From Vicia villosa (Eukaryota > Streptophyta > Magnoliopsida > Fabales > Fabaceae): a stretch of 64,000 nucleotides of DNA. A program made the position numbers and the translations under genes. Numbering within the stretch: the first letter of the stretch is position 1; every line of letters starts with the position of its first letter. Shown here piece by piece: positions 23,390 through 36,498 of the stretch. The stretch is taken from assembly GCF_029867415.1 (NCBI RefSeq), contig NW_026706160.1, positions 62,001 to 126,000 of the forward strand, in the 5' to 3' direction. Under the pieces are notes generated by a model. The model was not told the origin of the DNA, ran no database searches, and saw only the letters and a program-made list of their open reading frames with translations.

Positions 23390-23731
23390 TCATCTGGCTG
23401 AGAGGAAGTTTGACCAATCATAGTCGGCCTCATCCTCATCATCAGAGTCGAAGAAAATCATCTGCCTTCTCAACCTTCTTTTTCTCCTCACCCTGAGAGC
23501 TCTTTTGTGTCTTAAGTACTGTTCGTTTGCACAAGACCAGATTCTTTCCTCATCTTGATTCTGAGGATGGTTTTGCAGTACAATAACCTCTACAACAACA
23601 TCTTGATTCTGAGGATGGTTTTGCAGTACAACACCCTCTACAACAACAACATCTTCATTATCACATTGTTGGTAGCTTGAGCATGAGAAATCATTTTGAT
23701 TCCTTTGGATGAAGTTGTTTTTGCGTTTTGG
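23390..23731 (-). CDS. Acidic/basic open frame of unknown function
   Basis: An open stretch of 113 codons with no ATG at its start. It includes a duplicated peptide unit (VVLQNHPQNQD / IVLQNHPQNQD, from a 52-bp tandem DNA repeat at about 23549-23652), an arginine-rich run (RVRRKRRLRRQ) and an acidic end (DSDDEDEADYDW). On the same strand, 24341-24268 could be a first exon (MSSSMSMLEHSGGPSQPIF) with a GTAAGC donor at 24267; joining at an AG inside this frame keeps phase, but the acceptor lacks a pyrimidine tract. I do not recognise the family. Confidence 0.35.
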   Translation of the reverse strand, partial: PKRKNNFIQRNQNDFSCSSYQQCDNEDVVVVEGVVLQNHPQNQDVVVEVIVLQNHPQNQDEERIWSCANEQYLRHKRALRVRRKRRLRRQMIFFDSDDEDEADYDWSNFLSAR

Positions 23732-23994
23732 TTATTTCGCTTTTATATTGTTCCTTCTGATTCTTCATCTTCTTCTCTTGGAAGTTTAAAAACAAAAATC
23801 AAACATACTTAAATAAATGAACATCAATACCAATATATGGTTCAGTTTAGAATAAAATAACAACTATGCTGGATGACTATTTTTATCAACTACAAACCCC
23901 TCACCTGTTACACTATTTGATAATTTATCAACTAAATAACAAATATATGGATACACACATGCAAAACTATTTAACCATTCTTTAATGAACAGTG

Positions 23995-24208
23995 TCGAAA
24001 ATGGGTTTTATTTATCATAAAAGTGCAGGTTCTAAAGTTTGAATGAACACGAAACAAGCATGCAACTAGAACAACAATGTATCAAATATAAATGAACAAC
24101 CAACATTCTTCAGCGAACACAATCGATAATCGGTTTTAGTTATCATAAAAGTGCAACATCTAAACTTTCAATGAACACAAAACAAGCATGCAACTAGAAC
24201 AACAATGT
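23995..24208. repeat. 86-bp spaced direct duplication
   Basis: Segments 23995-24080 and 24123-24208 are imperfect copies, both ending AGCATGCAACTAGAACAACA and a few bases. They lie in the non-coding part of the CACTA-like region. Confidence 0.75.
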
Positions 24209-24492
24209 CTTACCGATGAGAAAACCATGAAATACAAACATGCAAAATCATGAGTGGTTGTGCTTACTTGCTACCCGATGACAGAAAAATGGGTTGAGAT
24301 GGACCTCCACTATGTTCCAACATTGACATTGAAGAAGACATTGTTTCGGAAAAAAGTTCCTTTCTCTATTCTTGCCCGATTGATCTTCCATGGTTAGTAA
24401 GAATAGTGTGGTTGTTCTTTTCAACTACACTTTATTGTATGTGGTGGGACATTAGTTTCTTATATTTGGTGGGCCCTTTAGTCGGAAATTCA

Positions 24493-26226
24493 TGTAACAC
24501 CCCAAATCTACCCCAAGCATTTATGCGGAAAATATCAGAGTATAAAAATTCTCAACGGAATCAGGATGTCACACATTCAACATAAACATAAACTTGTCAT
24601 GCTTTTCAAACTAATACATAACACTATCAGGATTTGAGTGAACAAAACTCATAACATATATCTCAACTTATGAAAAATATAGTATTCATAGCATAATCGA
24701 AACTTAGGCTCAACATGCAACAGATTCACAATGATTCAGCAATTAAGACATAACATCTTTTGAATCATAAAAAGCAACAATACAAACAACTCCTCAAATA
24801 CATCATAAGGTTCAATAAACAAATAACAGCATCAAGCAAGTGTTCATTTCCCCCAAGTGCTACGTATCAGAGCAATGACACCCAAAACTCAACTATAAGC
24901 GGAAACAGCTACTCATCTGGATTACCTGCACGTTACCCACGTGGAGGCAACATTCAAACAGAAAGGGTGAGATATCAAACTATATAAATAGGATTATGAT
25001 AAATCATATATTAGGTAAGGAATATAAATGAATCACCGTTTCACACAACATCAACATAAACAACACAAAGAACATCATTAAAGAATAGTCTTGATATCAA
25101 CACATCGACATCTTCAACAAATCAACACATAAGCATCACAATGCATAGACAACAACTTCAACCAACAACAACTAACAAAGACTCGAATGCGACTCAACTA
25201 TGCATATGCATGTGGTACCATTGGAGTAAAACTCCCAACTTAGAACATTGCTAGTAATTCCGAGGCATAAGGCAAAGCCTTCAACACGGTCACATATCAA
25301 CATCACACCGTTCAACTTTATGTTATGCTATGCTATGCGGAAATATACAACGACCACAATTCGACAACGAAACAACGACATATCAACAACACAACCACGG
25401 TCACATATCAACATCACACCGTTCCACTTTAGCCAAAGGCTCACAACACAACTTATCAATTCATAGCGTTATATACACAATATCAAAATTTGCTATAATT
25501 CACACTATGAGGCTATTCACATAAGAATGCACAAAATAATCATATTGGAAATCACAACATTAATCGCAACAAAAGCATCCAAAACAAAATCACTAATTGC
25601 GACCAATTAGCAAAATAATCACAATATGCCAATATATTAAATAAGCCAAAACAACTTCCAAATTAACATCTAACTCAATTAGAGATAACTTTAATTATCA
25701 AAACAACATCATTGACATCTCAATATATTATTCTCAACGTAAATGTTCAACCAAAACACATTTACGGTCAAATTCTCAAGATATCGCAATTTACCGATAA
25801 ACCGAATAATTAATCTAAGTCTAAGTATTTTCTAACCAACTAGACTTATTGAAATTAATTCTACTATTAATTAAATTAACCAATTAATAATCATATTATA
25901 TAAATTCCAATTCAATATTCTATTTTGAATTTATTTATCAATTTACTAATATCTTAATATTTCTACTATTTCCATTAATATAATAAAATTATACTAAGTT
26001 CCAACCCATTATTTTCTTACTTATTCTTTTAATTGTATTCTAATACACTACTTCATATTAGAAACATGGAAATTAAGATATAATGGAATGATTTGGGCCT
26101 TACATCATGAACACAGAGCTGCCTCCCTCACATTCATATCAACATTCATTTAAATTTCACACTGTTACCATTTGATACTTCAATACATACTACCACTATA
26201 TTATCTTTTTATCTCTCCATTATATA

Positions 26227-26309
<83 letters not shown>

Positions 26310-27208
26310 GATGGAAACATGATGAAAACAAAAGAGCTATTATTCTATCTAACTAAATCAATTTCTAAGTCTTTGAAAAAAAGAAATCAATGAACAACAA
26401 AAGCATATATACTATATGGTAGATTTCACGGAACAGTTCTAGTAATAATTATTCCGCAGCAATTGTTTTGAAATTCATGTGTAATTTTGAATGCAGCAAC
26501 GAAGATAAATACCCCACAACACAACAATTTCACACAATACGGTATCAATCTACACCCTAAACCCACATAAAATTCATCATATTCCCATTTAGATAGAAAG
26601 AATCCCCCTTACCTTGGATTGAGTGCAGCTCTAAGAAGATTCAATTGAAAATTGGAGAAAATATGCACTTTAGAGCAACACTTTGGGTCTCCTCTTTAAA
26701 CCCTAACCCCTCTTTTCTTTAACTCTCTCGGTTTCCTCCTTTTTGTTTTCTTCTACTGAAACTACTACCTCTCTCTACCTCTCTTCTACTTCTATTTTTT
26801 TTTAAAAAAAATATACTATGTTAATTATTAATACCCAAATGGGCATACCAAAATATACCCCCTTAATACTTAGAGATGTCATTAATTAAGCCCAATATTA
26901 TTTCCACACTTAATATAAAAATAATACTTCCACTAAAACTCCATTAAAATAAAATTCGATTATTTTAATACACCGACTTATTACTCAGTATCTCATATTT
27001 CCGGTCTAAACTTAATTACTCAGAAAATTCTCAAAACGCTAAATATTAACTCATTAATATTTCTAATACTAAAAATATTAAAATTATCGATTAAATGTCG
27101 ATCCGCTATCCCGAACTAATACCGACTAAATCGTCCCAAAACGCAAAAATTTCAGAAAACATCACAAATGTCTAAATTAAGCAAATAATTATTTTTCCGG
27201 GCGTTACA
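24493..27208 (-). repeat. 3' LTR of Ty3-2
   Basis: Plus-strand TGTAACACCCC..GCGTTACA. In the element's direction this is the downstream LTR. It contains a (TA)38 tract at 26231-26306. The open frames inside it are repeated in the other LTR and are not genes. Confidence 0.95.
26231..26306. repeat. (TA)n microsatellite in the LTR
   Basis: About 38 TA units. The corresponding tract in the other LTR is 33451-33524. Confidence 0.98.
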
Positions 27209-27220
27209 ACTCTCCCCCAC
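27209..27220 (-). other. Polypurine tract of Ty3-2
   Basis: On the minus strand, AGTGGGGGAGAGT ends directly at the 3' LTR, the usual place of the plus-strand primer. Confidence 0.8.
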
Positions 27221-30200
27221 TAGAATATTTTCGTCCTCGAAAATAGAAACTTACCTGATTCAAATAACTCGGGATAGGAATCTCGCATCTTGCTCTCTAA
27301 TTCCCATGTCAAGCTTTCACCAGCAGCTCCTAACCAGACAACTTTCACCAATGTAATCTCTTTACCTCTTAGAATCTTCATCTCACGATCCACAATTCGC
27401 ACGGGCATCGTCTCCACTGTGAGATTATCACGCACTTGCACATCGTCCATCTGAATCACATGAGACGGATCGGAAACATACTTTCGGAGTTGTGACACAT
27501 GAAACACATCGTGCAAATTAGCAAGATTTGGCGGTAACGCCACACGGTAAGCAACTCTCCCAACTCGATCTGATATTTGATACGGACCAATAAAACGAGG
27601 AGTGAGCTTTTTAGACTTCAGAGCTCGCCCAACACCAGTCACAGGTGTGACTCTCTAAAATACATGATCACCAGCTTGGAATTCCAAATCTTTCCTCCTC
27701 TTGTCATGGTAACTTTTCTGCCTACTTTGAGAAGCTTTCATCTTATCTCGAATAAGCTTCACTTTCTCAGTAGTCTCCCTAACAATCTCGGGTCCAAGTA
27801 CCACACTCTCACCCGATTCATGCCAACATAACGGGGTCCTACACCTCCGACCATACAACGCCTCAAAAGGTGCCATCCCAATACTAGAATGGTAACTATT
27901 ATTGTAAGTGAACTCAATCAACGGAAGATAAGTATCCCATGAACCTCCCTGTTCAAGAACACACGCTCTCAACAAATCCTCTAATGACTGAATAGTCCTC
28001 TCGGTCTGACCATCAGTTTGTGGATGATACGCCGTACTCAACCTCAACTTAGAACCCAACGCCTCTTGCAAACTCTTCCAGAAATCGGAAGTAAACCTCG
28101 GATCTCTATCCGACACAATACACAAAGGAACACCATGCAACTTTACAATCACCCTGACATATATCTCTGCTAACTTCGCAATCGGGAATGTGATGTTAAT
28201 AGGTATAAAGTGTGCCGATTTCGTAAGCCTATCAACAATCACCCAAATCGAATCAAATCCTCTCAAGGTATTAGGTAATCCTGTTACAAAGTCCATCGAA
28301 ATCCTATCCCATTTCCATTCTGGAACTTCCAACGGTTGCATCAACCCTGCAGGCTTCTGATGCTCGATCTTCGACTTCTGGCAAGTCAAACAAGCATACA
28401 CAAACTGTGCCACATCACGTTTCATACCAGGCCACCAAAACAAATTCTTCAAATCTTGATACATCTTTGTAGCTTCTGGATGAATACTCAAACTGCTTCT
28501 ATGACTCTCTTCAAGAATCACTTTCTTAATCTCTTCATCATCAGGAATACAAATACGATCTCGGAATCTCAACACACCATGGGCATCTAACTTGAAATCA
28601 TCCTTCTCAAGTCGATCGGTTCCTACCATCAAATCCACCAACTTCACATCTAGCTTCTGAGCCTCTTTGATATTGTCGAGAAAGTCATTGTTAATCTTTA
28701 ACATTCCCAACATAACACTATGCGGTGTCACTTCACAAACTAAGCTCAAATCTCGGAACTGCTCAATCAACTCCAACTCCTTAGCCATCATAGCCGACAT
28801 ATGCAAGGTCTTTCGGCTTAAAGCATCGGCCACAACATTAGCTTTCCCGGGATGATAATTCAAACCGAAATCATAATCCTTCAATAATTCTAACCACCTT
28901 CGTTGCCTCATATTCAACTCTTTCTGATCAAAAAGGTACTTCAAACTCTTATGGTCACTAAACACTTCAAATCTCAAACCATAAAGATAATGTCTCCAAA
29001 TTTTCAACACAAAGACCACTGCAGCCAACTCTAGATCATGCGTAGGATAATTCCTTTCATGAGTTCTCAACTGCCTAGACGCATAAGCAACCACTTTACC
29101 ATTCTGCATAAGCACACCACCTAACCCCATCAGACAAGCATCACAGTACACAACGATAGGCTCTCCTGGATTAGGCAAAGTCAAAACTGGAGCCGACGTC
29201 AACCTCTTCTTCAACTCATTGAAACTTTCTTCGCATCGAATATCCCACACAAAAGCTTTTCCCTTGCAAGTCAATCTTGTCAATGGAAGTGACAATTTAG
29301 AAAATCCCTCGATAAACCGTCTATAGTAACCGGCTAAACCCAAGAAGCTTCTAATCTCAGTAGCTGACTTCGGAGCTTCCCATTGTAACACAGCATCAAC
29401 TTTAGAAGGATCCACGGCAATGCCACTACCAGAAATGACATGACCAAGGAAACTAACTTCATGCAACCAGAATTCACACTTAGATAACTTGGCATACAAC
29501 TGCTTCTCTTTCAAAACTTGCAACACAATTCTCAGATGCTCTTCATGCTCTTGTTCAGATTTAGAGTAAATCAGAATGTCATCAATGAATACCACTACAA
29601 ACCGATCCAAGTAAGTATGAAAAATACGGTTCATGTACTCCATGAATACTCCCGGCGCATTAGTAACACCGAAGGGCATCACTGAATACTCGTAGTGTCC
29701 ATACCGAGTCCTGAACGCGGTCTTTTGAATATCATCTTCTTTTACTCTAATCTGGTGATATCCGGACCTCAAATCAATTTTAGAAAACACACTAGCACCC
29801 ACCAATTGATCCATCAAGTCATCAATTCTTGGAAGTGGATACTTGTTCTTTATCGTCACTTTATTCAATTGCCGATAATCAACACAAAGTCTCATACTTC
29901 CATCTTTCTTCTTTACTAACAACACGGGCGCTCCCCACGGCGATACACTTGGTCTTACAAACTTCTTCTCAAGCAACTCTTCTAATTGCTTCTTCAATTC
30001 AGATAACTCAGATGCAGACATCCTGTACGGTGCCATAGAAACAGGTCTGATACCAGGTACAAGATCAATCGCAAACTCAACTTCTCTTTCCGGAGGAACA
30101 TCAGGAATTTCATCAGGAAACACATCAGGAAATTCTTGCACCACCTTTAACTCGTTAATTCTAACCTGATTCTCAAAAGACAATGACGCCATCAACGAGA

Positions 30201-30865
30201 ACATTTGTGCTTCGTCTTGCATCAATTGCCTCAACTGCTTACCAGTCAACAAACCAACTCCTTCTTCCTCGGGAGAAGAAAACCTCAAGGACTTGTTAAA
30301 ACAGTTGATATGAACATAGTTATACTCTAACCAATTCATACCCAAGATCACATCTAATCCACTCAACGGAAAACAAATCAAGTCAACAACAAAGTCTTTG
30401 TCGAAGATCGACAAAGGACACTTTGAACACATCAGAGAAGTAGTCACCGATCCCTTAGCTGGAAGATCGACAACCATCTCTCCATTCATGGAAGACAACA
30501 TAAGACCCAATCTTTCAACACAATCAGAAGCAATAAAACAATGAGTAGCACCAGTATCAATAATAGTGATTAAAGGAGTACTATTAATGAAACATATACC
30601 TCTGATGAGTCGGTCTCCACTAGTTGTAGGAGTCCCAGCTAAAGCAAACACCTTTCCACCGGGTTGTGCCTTCTTCTTTGGACACTGGCTACCAATGTGT
30701 CCCTCTTCGCCACACGTGAAACATACCATGTCCTTATGCTTGCAATCAGACATTGCATGTCCCATCTTACCACATCTGAAACACTTCCTCACATCAGCAG
30801 TACAAGCATTGCTCTTATGACCAGGTTGACCACACTTGAAGCATACAATCCTAGCAGGAGCATCT
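27220..30865 (-). pseudogene. Ty3-2 pol: protease, RT, RNase H, integrase, chromodomain-like end
   Basis: The open frame from 30792 to 27658 is 1045 codons, nearly a whole Ty3 pol. It starts within zinc knuckles ([28 protein letters not shown]), then protease (DTGATHCF), RT (FIDDILIYS), RNase H ([11 protein letters not shown]), integrase zinc finger ([17 protein letters not shown]) and core ([11 protein letters not shown]). A TAG at 27657-27655 cuts off the last part; the same frame resumes to 27220 and holds the C-terminal domain (WELESKMRDSYPELF). All catalytic motifs that I can see are intact, so a single stop separates this ORF from completeness. Confidence 0.93.
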
Positions 30866-31625
30866 CTCCCACTAGACCTCTAACCATGAATAACTCTTTG
30901 TTTCCCTTTACCAGCATCATACGGTTTCCACGGCTTTGTTGATTCTTGCCCCTTCTATCACTAACCATCTTATGATGAGCATTACTATCTTCCTCAAAGA
31001 TCCTACAACTGTCAACCAAATTAGGAAATAAACAGATCTTTTGGTACCCAACAGCCTTCTTGATATCCGAGCGTAAACCATTCTGAAACTTGATGCACTT
31101 AGAAAATTCAGCACCTTCGCCATCAAAGTGAGGATAGAACTTAATCAACTCAGTGAACTTGGCAGCATACTCGGTCACGGACTTGTTCCCTTGCGTCAAC
31201 TCTAGGAATTCTATCTCTTTCTTACCCCAAACATCTTCAGGATAGTACTTCCTCAAAAATTCCCTACGGAACACATTCCAAGTGACTTCCTCACCTGAAA
31301 ACTCCAACCTAGCAAGCGTCTCCAACCACCAATCATCAGCTTCCTTAGCCAGCATATGAGTTCCATATCTGACCTTCTGAGCAGGAGTGCAATCCATAAC
31401 ACGGAAGATTCGCTCGAGCTCCTTCAACCAATCAAGAGCACCATCAGGGTCATGCGTACCCTTGAACACCGGCGGATTCTCCCTTTGGAAAGTCGCCAAA
31501 CTACGAGATCCAGCATTCTCGTCAGCATTCGGTTGGTTCTGCATAGCCTGAGCCACCGCTTCCAAAGCAGCAGCTATCGCAACATCATTCCTCCTAGCTA
31601 TAGCGTCACTACAACACAAAAACAA
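30866..31625 (-). pseudogene. Ty3-2 gag, frameshifted
   Basis: Gag with FKGTHDPDGALDWLKELERI, DDWWLETLARL and EFLRKYYPED, in the same arrangement as Ty3-1 gag. The frame is lost near 30940-30960, and a TAG at 30882-30880 lies in the frame leading to pol. The codon expected to be the start (by comparison with Ty3-1, ATGGC) reads ATA at 31601-31599, so the original start may also be lost (inference). Confidence 0.88.
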
Positions 31626-31697
31626 TTCAGCACAAACAACAATACACGATTGTTAGACTACACTACGACTCGACACTTGGCCGGACAAGACCGACCT

Positions 31698-31709
31698 GCT
31701 CTGATACCA
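31698..31709 (-). other. Primer-binding site of Ty3-2
   Basis: The minus strand reads TGGTATCAGAGC, matching plant initiator-Met tRNA, four bases from the 5' LTR that starts at 31714. Confidence 0.9.
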
Positions 31710-31713
31710 CTAA

Positions 31714-33447
31714 TGTAACACCCCAAATCTACCCCAAGCATTTATGCGGAAAATATCAGAGTATAAAAATTCTCAACGGAATCAGGATGTCACACATTCA
31801 ACATAAACATAAACCTGTCATGCTTTTCAAACTAATACATAACACTATCAGGATTTGAGTGAAAAAAACTCATAACATATATCTCAACTTATGAAAAATA
31901 TAGTATTCATAGCATAATCGAAACTTAGGTTCAACATGCAACAGATTCACAATGATTCAGCAATTAAGACATAACATCTTTTGAATCATAAAAAGCAACA
32001 ATACAAACAACTCCTCAAATACATCATAAGGTTCAATAAACAAATAACAGCATCAAGCAAGTGTTCATTTCCCCCAAGTGCTACGTATCAGAGCAATGAC
32101 ACCCAAAACTCAACTATAAGCGGAAACAGTTACTCATCTGGATTACCTGCACGTTACCCACGTGGAGGCAACATTCAAAAAGAAAGGGTGAGATATCAAA
32201 CTATATAAATAGGATTATGATAAATCATATATTAGGTAAGGAATATAAATGAATCACTGTTTCACACAACATCAACATAAACAACACAAAGAACATCATT
32301 AAAGAATAGTCTTGATATCAACACATCGACATCTTCAACAAATCAACACATAAGCATCACAATGCATAGACAACAACTTCAACCAACAACAACTAACAAA
32401 GACTCGAATGCGACTCAACTATGCATATGCATGTGGTACCATTGGAGTAAAACTCCCAACTTAGAACATTGCCAGTAATTCCGAGGCATAAGGCAAAGCC
32501 TTCAACACGGTCACATATCAACATCACACCGTTCAACTTTATGTTATGCTATGCTATGCGGAAATATACAACGACCACAATTCGACAACGAAACAACGAC
32601 ATATCAACAACACAACCACGGTCACATATCAACATCACACCGTTCCACTTTAGCCAAAGGCTCACAACACAACTTATCAATTCATAGCGTTATATACACA
32701 ATATCAAAATTTGCTATAATTCACACTATGAGGCTATTCACATAAGAATGCACAAAATAATCATATTGGAAATCACAACATTAATCGCAACAAAAGCATC
32801 CAAAACAAAATCACAAATTGCGACCAATTCGCAAAATAATCACAATATGCCAATATATTAAATAAGCCAAAACAACTTCCAAATTAACATCTAACTCAAT
32901 TAGAGATAACTTTAATTATCAAAACAACATCATTGACATCTCAATATATTATTCTCAACGTAAATGTTCAACCAAAACACATTTACGGTCAAATTCTCAA
33001 GATATCGCAATTTACCGATAAACCGAATAATTAATCTAAGTCTAAGTATTTTCTAACCAACTAGACTTATTGAAATTAATTCTACTATTAATTAAATTAA
33101 CCAATTAATAATCATATTATATAAATTCCAATTCAATATTCTATTTTCAATTTATTTATCAATTTACTAATATCTTAATATTTCTACTATCTCCATTAAT
33201 ATAATAAAATTATACTAAGTTCCAACCCATTATTTTCTTACTTATTCTTTTAATTGTATTCTAATACACTACTTCATATTAGAAACATTGAAATTAAGAT
33301 ATAATGGAATGATTTGGGCCTTACATCATGAACACAGAGCTGCCTCCCTCACATTCATATCAACATTCATTTAAATTTCACACTGTTTCCATTTGATACT
33401 TCAATACATACTACCACTATATTATCTTTTTATCTCTCCATTATATA

Positions 33448-33526
<79 letters not shown>

Positions 33527-34429
33527 AAAGGATGGAAACATGATGAAAACAAAAGAGCTATTATTCTATCTAACTAAATCAATTTCTAAGTCTTTGAAAA
33601 AAAGAAATCAATGAACAACAAAAACATATATACTATATGGTAGATTTCACGGAACAGTTCTAGTAATAATTATTCCGCAGCAATTGTTTTGAAATTCATG
33701 TGTAATTTTGAATGCAGCAACGAAGATAAATACCCCACAGCACAACAATTTCACACAATACGGTATCAATCTACACCCTAAACCCACATAAAATTCATCA
33801 TATTCCCATTTAGATAGAAAGAATCCCCCCTTACCTTGGATTGAGTGCAGCTCTAAGAAGATTCAATTGAAAATTGGAGAAAAAATGCACTTTAGAGCAA
33901 CACTTTGGGTCTCCTCTTCAAACCCTAACCCCTCTTTTCTTTAACTCTCTCGGTTTCCTCCTTTTTGTTTTCTTCTACTGAAACTACTACCTCTCTCTAC
34001 CTCTCTTCTACTTCTATTTTTTTTAAAAAAAATATACTATGTTAATTATTAATACTCAAATGGGCCTAACAAAATATACCCCCTTAATAATTAGAGATGT
34101 CATTAATTAAGCCCAATATTATTTCCACACTTAATATAAAAATAATACTTCCACTAAAACTCCATTAAAATAAAATTCGATTATTTTAATACACCGACTT
34201 ATTACTCAGTATCTCATATTTCCGGTCTAAACTTAATTACTCAGAAAATTCCCAAAACGCTAAATATTAACTCATTAATATTTCTAATACTAAAAATATT
34301 AAAATTATCGATTAAATGTCGATCCGCTATCCCGAACTAATACCGACTAAATCGTCCCAAAACGCAAAAATTTCAGAAAACATCACAAATGTCTAAATTA
34401 AGCAAATAATTATTTTTCCGGGTGTTACA
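31714..34429 (-). repeat. 5' LTR of Ty3-2
   Basis: The same length as the left LTR and almost identical, including the AT tract at 33451-33524. It ends GTGTTACA, followed by ATTCA. Confidence 0.95.
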
Positions 34430-34448
34430 ATTCACGTTTCTGGTAGTG

Positions 34449-34978
34449 GACAGAAATTTTTTGTGCTGTTACATAATTATGAACCATAATTATATAACAT
34501 AAATGCTTGTGAAACTTTTTTCTCTCCACATAAATGCTATTATTACAAACGTATTTGAATACTATGGAATAATTCTGAAAAATATTTTTGAACCATAATT
34601 CTATAACATAAATACTTGTGAAACATATGTGAACCATATTTTCTATAGTTATGGAATAATGTGGTTCAATGCTTATGCTGTCACAAATAGTGGACATGTT
34701 AGAATTCCTTTTATGCAATGTTAAGACTTTTGATAGGTTACAATGTTCAAATTCATTAGTTTTATTATTCATAAGTTATACAATTTTAGTATAACTCTTA
34801 TTCTATTACCAATTATCTCTAATAATATTTTTTCTCTGTCACTCATGTTCAACTCAATTATAATAGTTTTAATTTATTCATTAATACTACAATTGGATAT
34901 ACATTACTATCACGATAAATATTTTACAGTTTTAACTTTCGCCGTTACTAAAACTCTATTTTTTTTTATTCTTACAAA
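34449..34978. other. AT-rich sequence before the helicase relic
   Basis: No gene recognised. It probably includes intron or 5' sequence of the Helitron-type element; I could not identify a Helitron 5' TC end. Confidence 0.4.
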
Positions 34979-36498
34979 GATGAACAGATGCTTATTTTTA
35001 ACGAAATCATGCAAGCCGTTCAAGAAGATAATGAGGGTGTCTTTTTTTTGTATGGTTATGGTGGTACTGAAAAAAATTTATGTGGAATACCCTTTCAGCA
35101 GCTTTACGGTCTAATCGCGATATTGTATTGAATGTCGCGTCAAGTGGTATAGCAAGCCTACTTCTACCAGGTGGTAGAACTGCGCATTCAAGATTCAAAA
35201 TTCCAGTCCAATGCATTAAAACATCGATTTGTAACATTGAGAAGAAAGATGACCTTGCCGGTTTGTTGAAATTAACTAAGTTGATTATTTGGGACGAGGC
35301 TCCAATGGCTAACAAGTGGTGTTTTGAAGCCCTTGACAAGTCATTGAAAGATATCATGGGTACTACAGAAAAGCCTTGTGAACAAATATTTGGAGGCAAA
35401 ATTGTTGTATTTGGTGGTGATTTCAGAAAAATTCTACCTGTTGTGCCTAGAGGAATCCGTTCTGATAGTGTTCATTCTACAATAAATGCGTCATATATTT
35501 GGGAACATTGCAAGGTTTTAACACTCACAAAAAATATGCGTTTGATGTCGGGATCACATTCAAATAATGCTGCAGAGATTGAGAGTTTTTCTAAATGGAT
35601 TTTAGATGTGGGAGATGGAAAAAATTTCAGAACCAAATGATGGTTATGCTGAAATAACTATTCCACCAAAATTTTTACTAAAGGATTTTGTGGAGCCAAT
35701 TGAGAAAATTGTAACAAGTACTTATCCAAACCTATTTGAAAATTTCACAAATCCAGAATTCCTTCAAAGTCGAGCAATTCTAGCTTCAACTATAGAGATC
35801 GTCGATGAAATTAATGATTACATTACAAATCTTCTTCCAGGTTACTATACTTTATAAATTATTTACTTATAAATTTTTTCATATACTACTAATATTTATT
35901 AAAGATAAATTCTTTTCATAGGTGATGAGAAGGAGTTTCTAAGTAGTGATACTATTGACCAGGGCCGGCCCAATATATTTGGAGGCCTAAGGCAAATTAA
36001 TTAAGATTATTTTAATAAAAATTAACATTAATTTAATAAATTTATTAATTTTATTTAAATATTGTTTTATAAATTTATCTAATATAAATTTATTAAAAAT
36101 AGTCTAAATTACTTAGATCTCATTTATTTGATGATAATTTTTTTATAATAATTAAAAAGAAGATAAAATATTATATTTTATAAAAACTTAGTAAAAATAT
36201 TAAGAGTCTACAATTTATTCATATTTTTATTAAATAATTATAATTGTGTAAAATTATTAACTGATAATATTTTTTTTTTATCATTTGTTGTGTTCAATTA
36301 CAATTTATTGATAAAATAATATAGAGCTCACTTATTTGCACTTATTTGTTTTTTTTCTAGGCCTTAGCTTTACTTTGAATATTAGTATGATATTGATTAA
36401 ACTAATGATATAAACACATAACTTTTTTTAAATAAAGATTGATATATATAAAAGAAGATTGTTACAAAAAGATAGAGGGGACATCAACCAAAACTCTA

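Larger units (their letters stand above)
24493..34429 (-). mobile_element. Ty3 LTR retrotransposon (Ty3-2), young, minus strand
   Basis: A 9.9-kb element with two 2716-bp LTRs, flanked by the perfect 5-bp duplication ATTCA (24488-24492, 34430-34434). Its pol is closely related to that of Ty3-1 although the LTRs are different in sequence and length. About 25 differences were seen between its LTRs by eye (about 1 percent), fewer than in Ty3-1, so it inserted more recently. The protein-coding part is damaged in gag (frameshift, stop) and by one stop near the end of pol. Confidence 0.95.
22423..34448. mobile_element. CACTA-like element holding Ty3-2
   Basis: The left end is CACTACTATAAAACG at 22423; the right end at 34448, inverted, is CACTACCAGAAACG. 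Removing the nested Ty3 element (24493-34429 plus one ATTCA) leaves about 2.1 kb with two non-transposase reading frames. The bases beside the ends are GTT and GAC, so no 3-bp duplication is kept, and the hAT-like sequence on the left does not resume on the right. Both facts weaken the call; the ends may come from a rearranged copy. Confidence 0.5.

Noticed and set aside
23549..23652. CRISPR-like spaced repeat
   Set aside because: Only two copies of a 52-bp unit in a eukaryotic coding-like frame; a simple tandem duplication.
26172..26393. Open frame with IYIYIY repeats
   Set aside because: It is only the translation of the TA microsatellite in the Ty3-2 LTR.
34743..35114. Open frame before the helicase
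   Set aside because: AT-rich and in the wrong frame relative to the helicase sequence.
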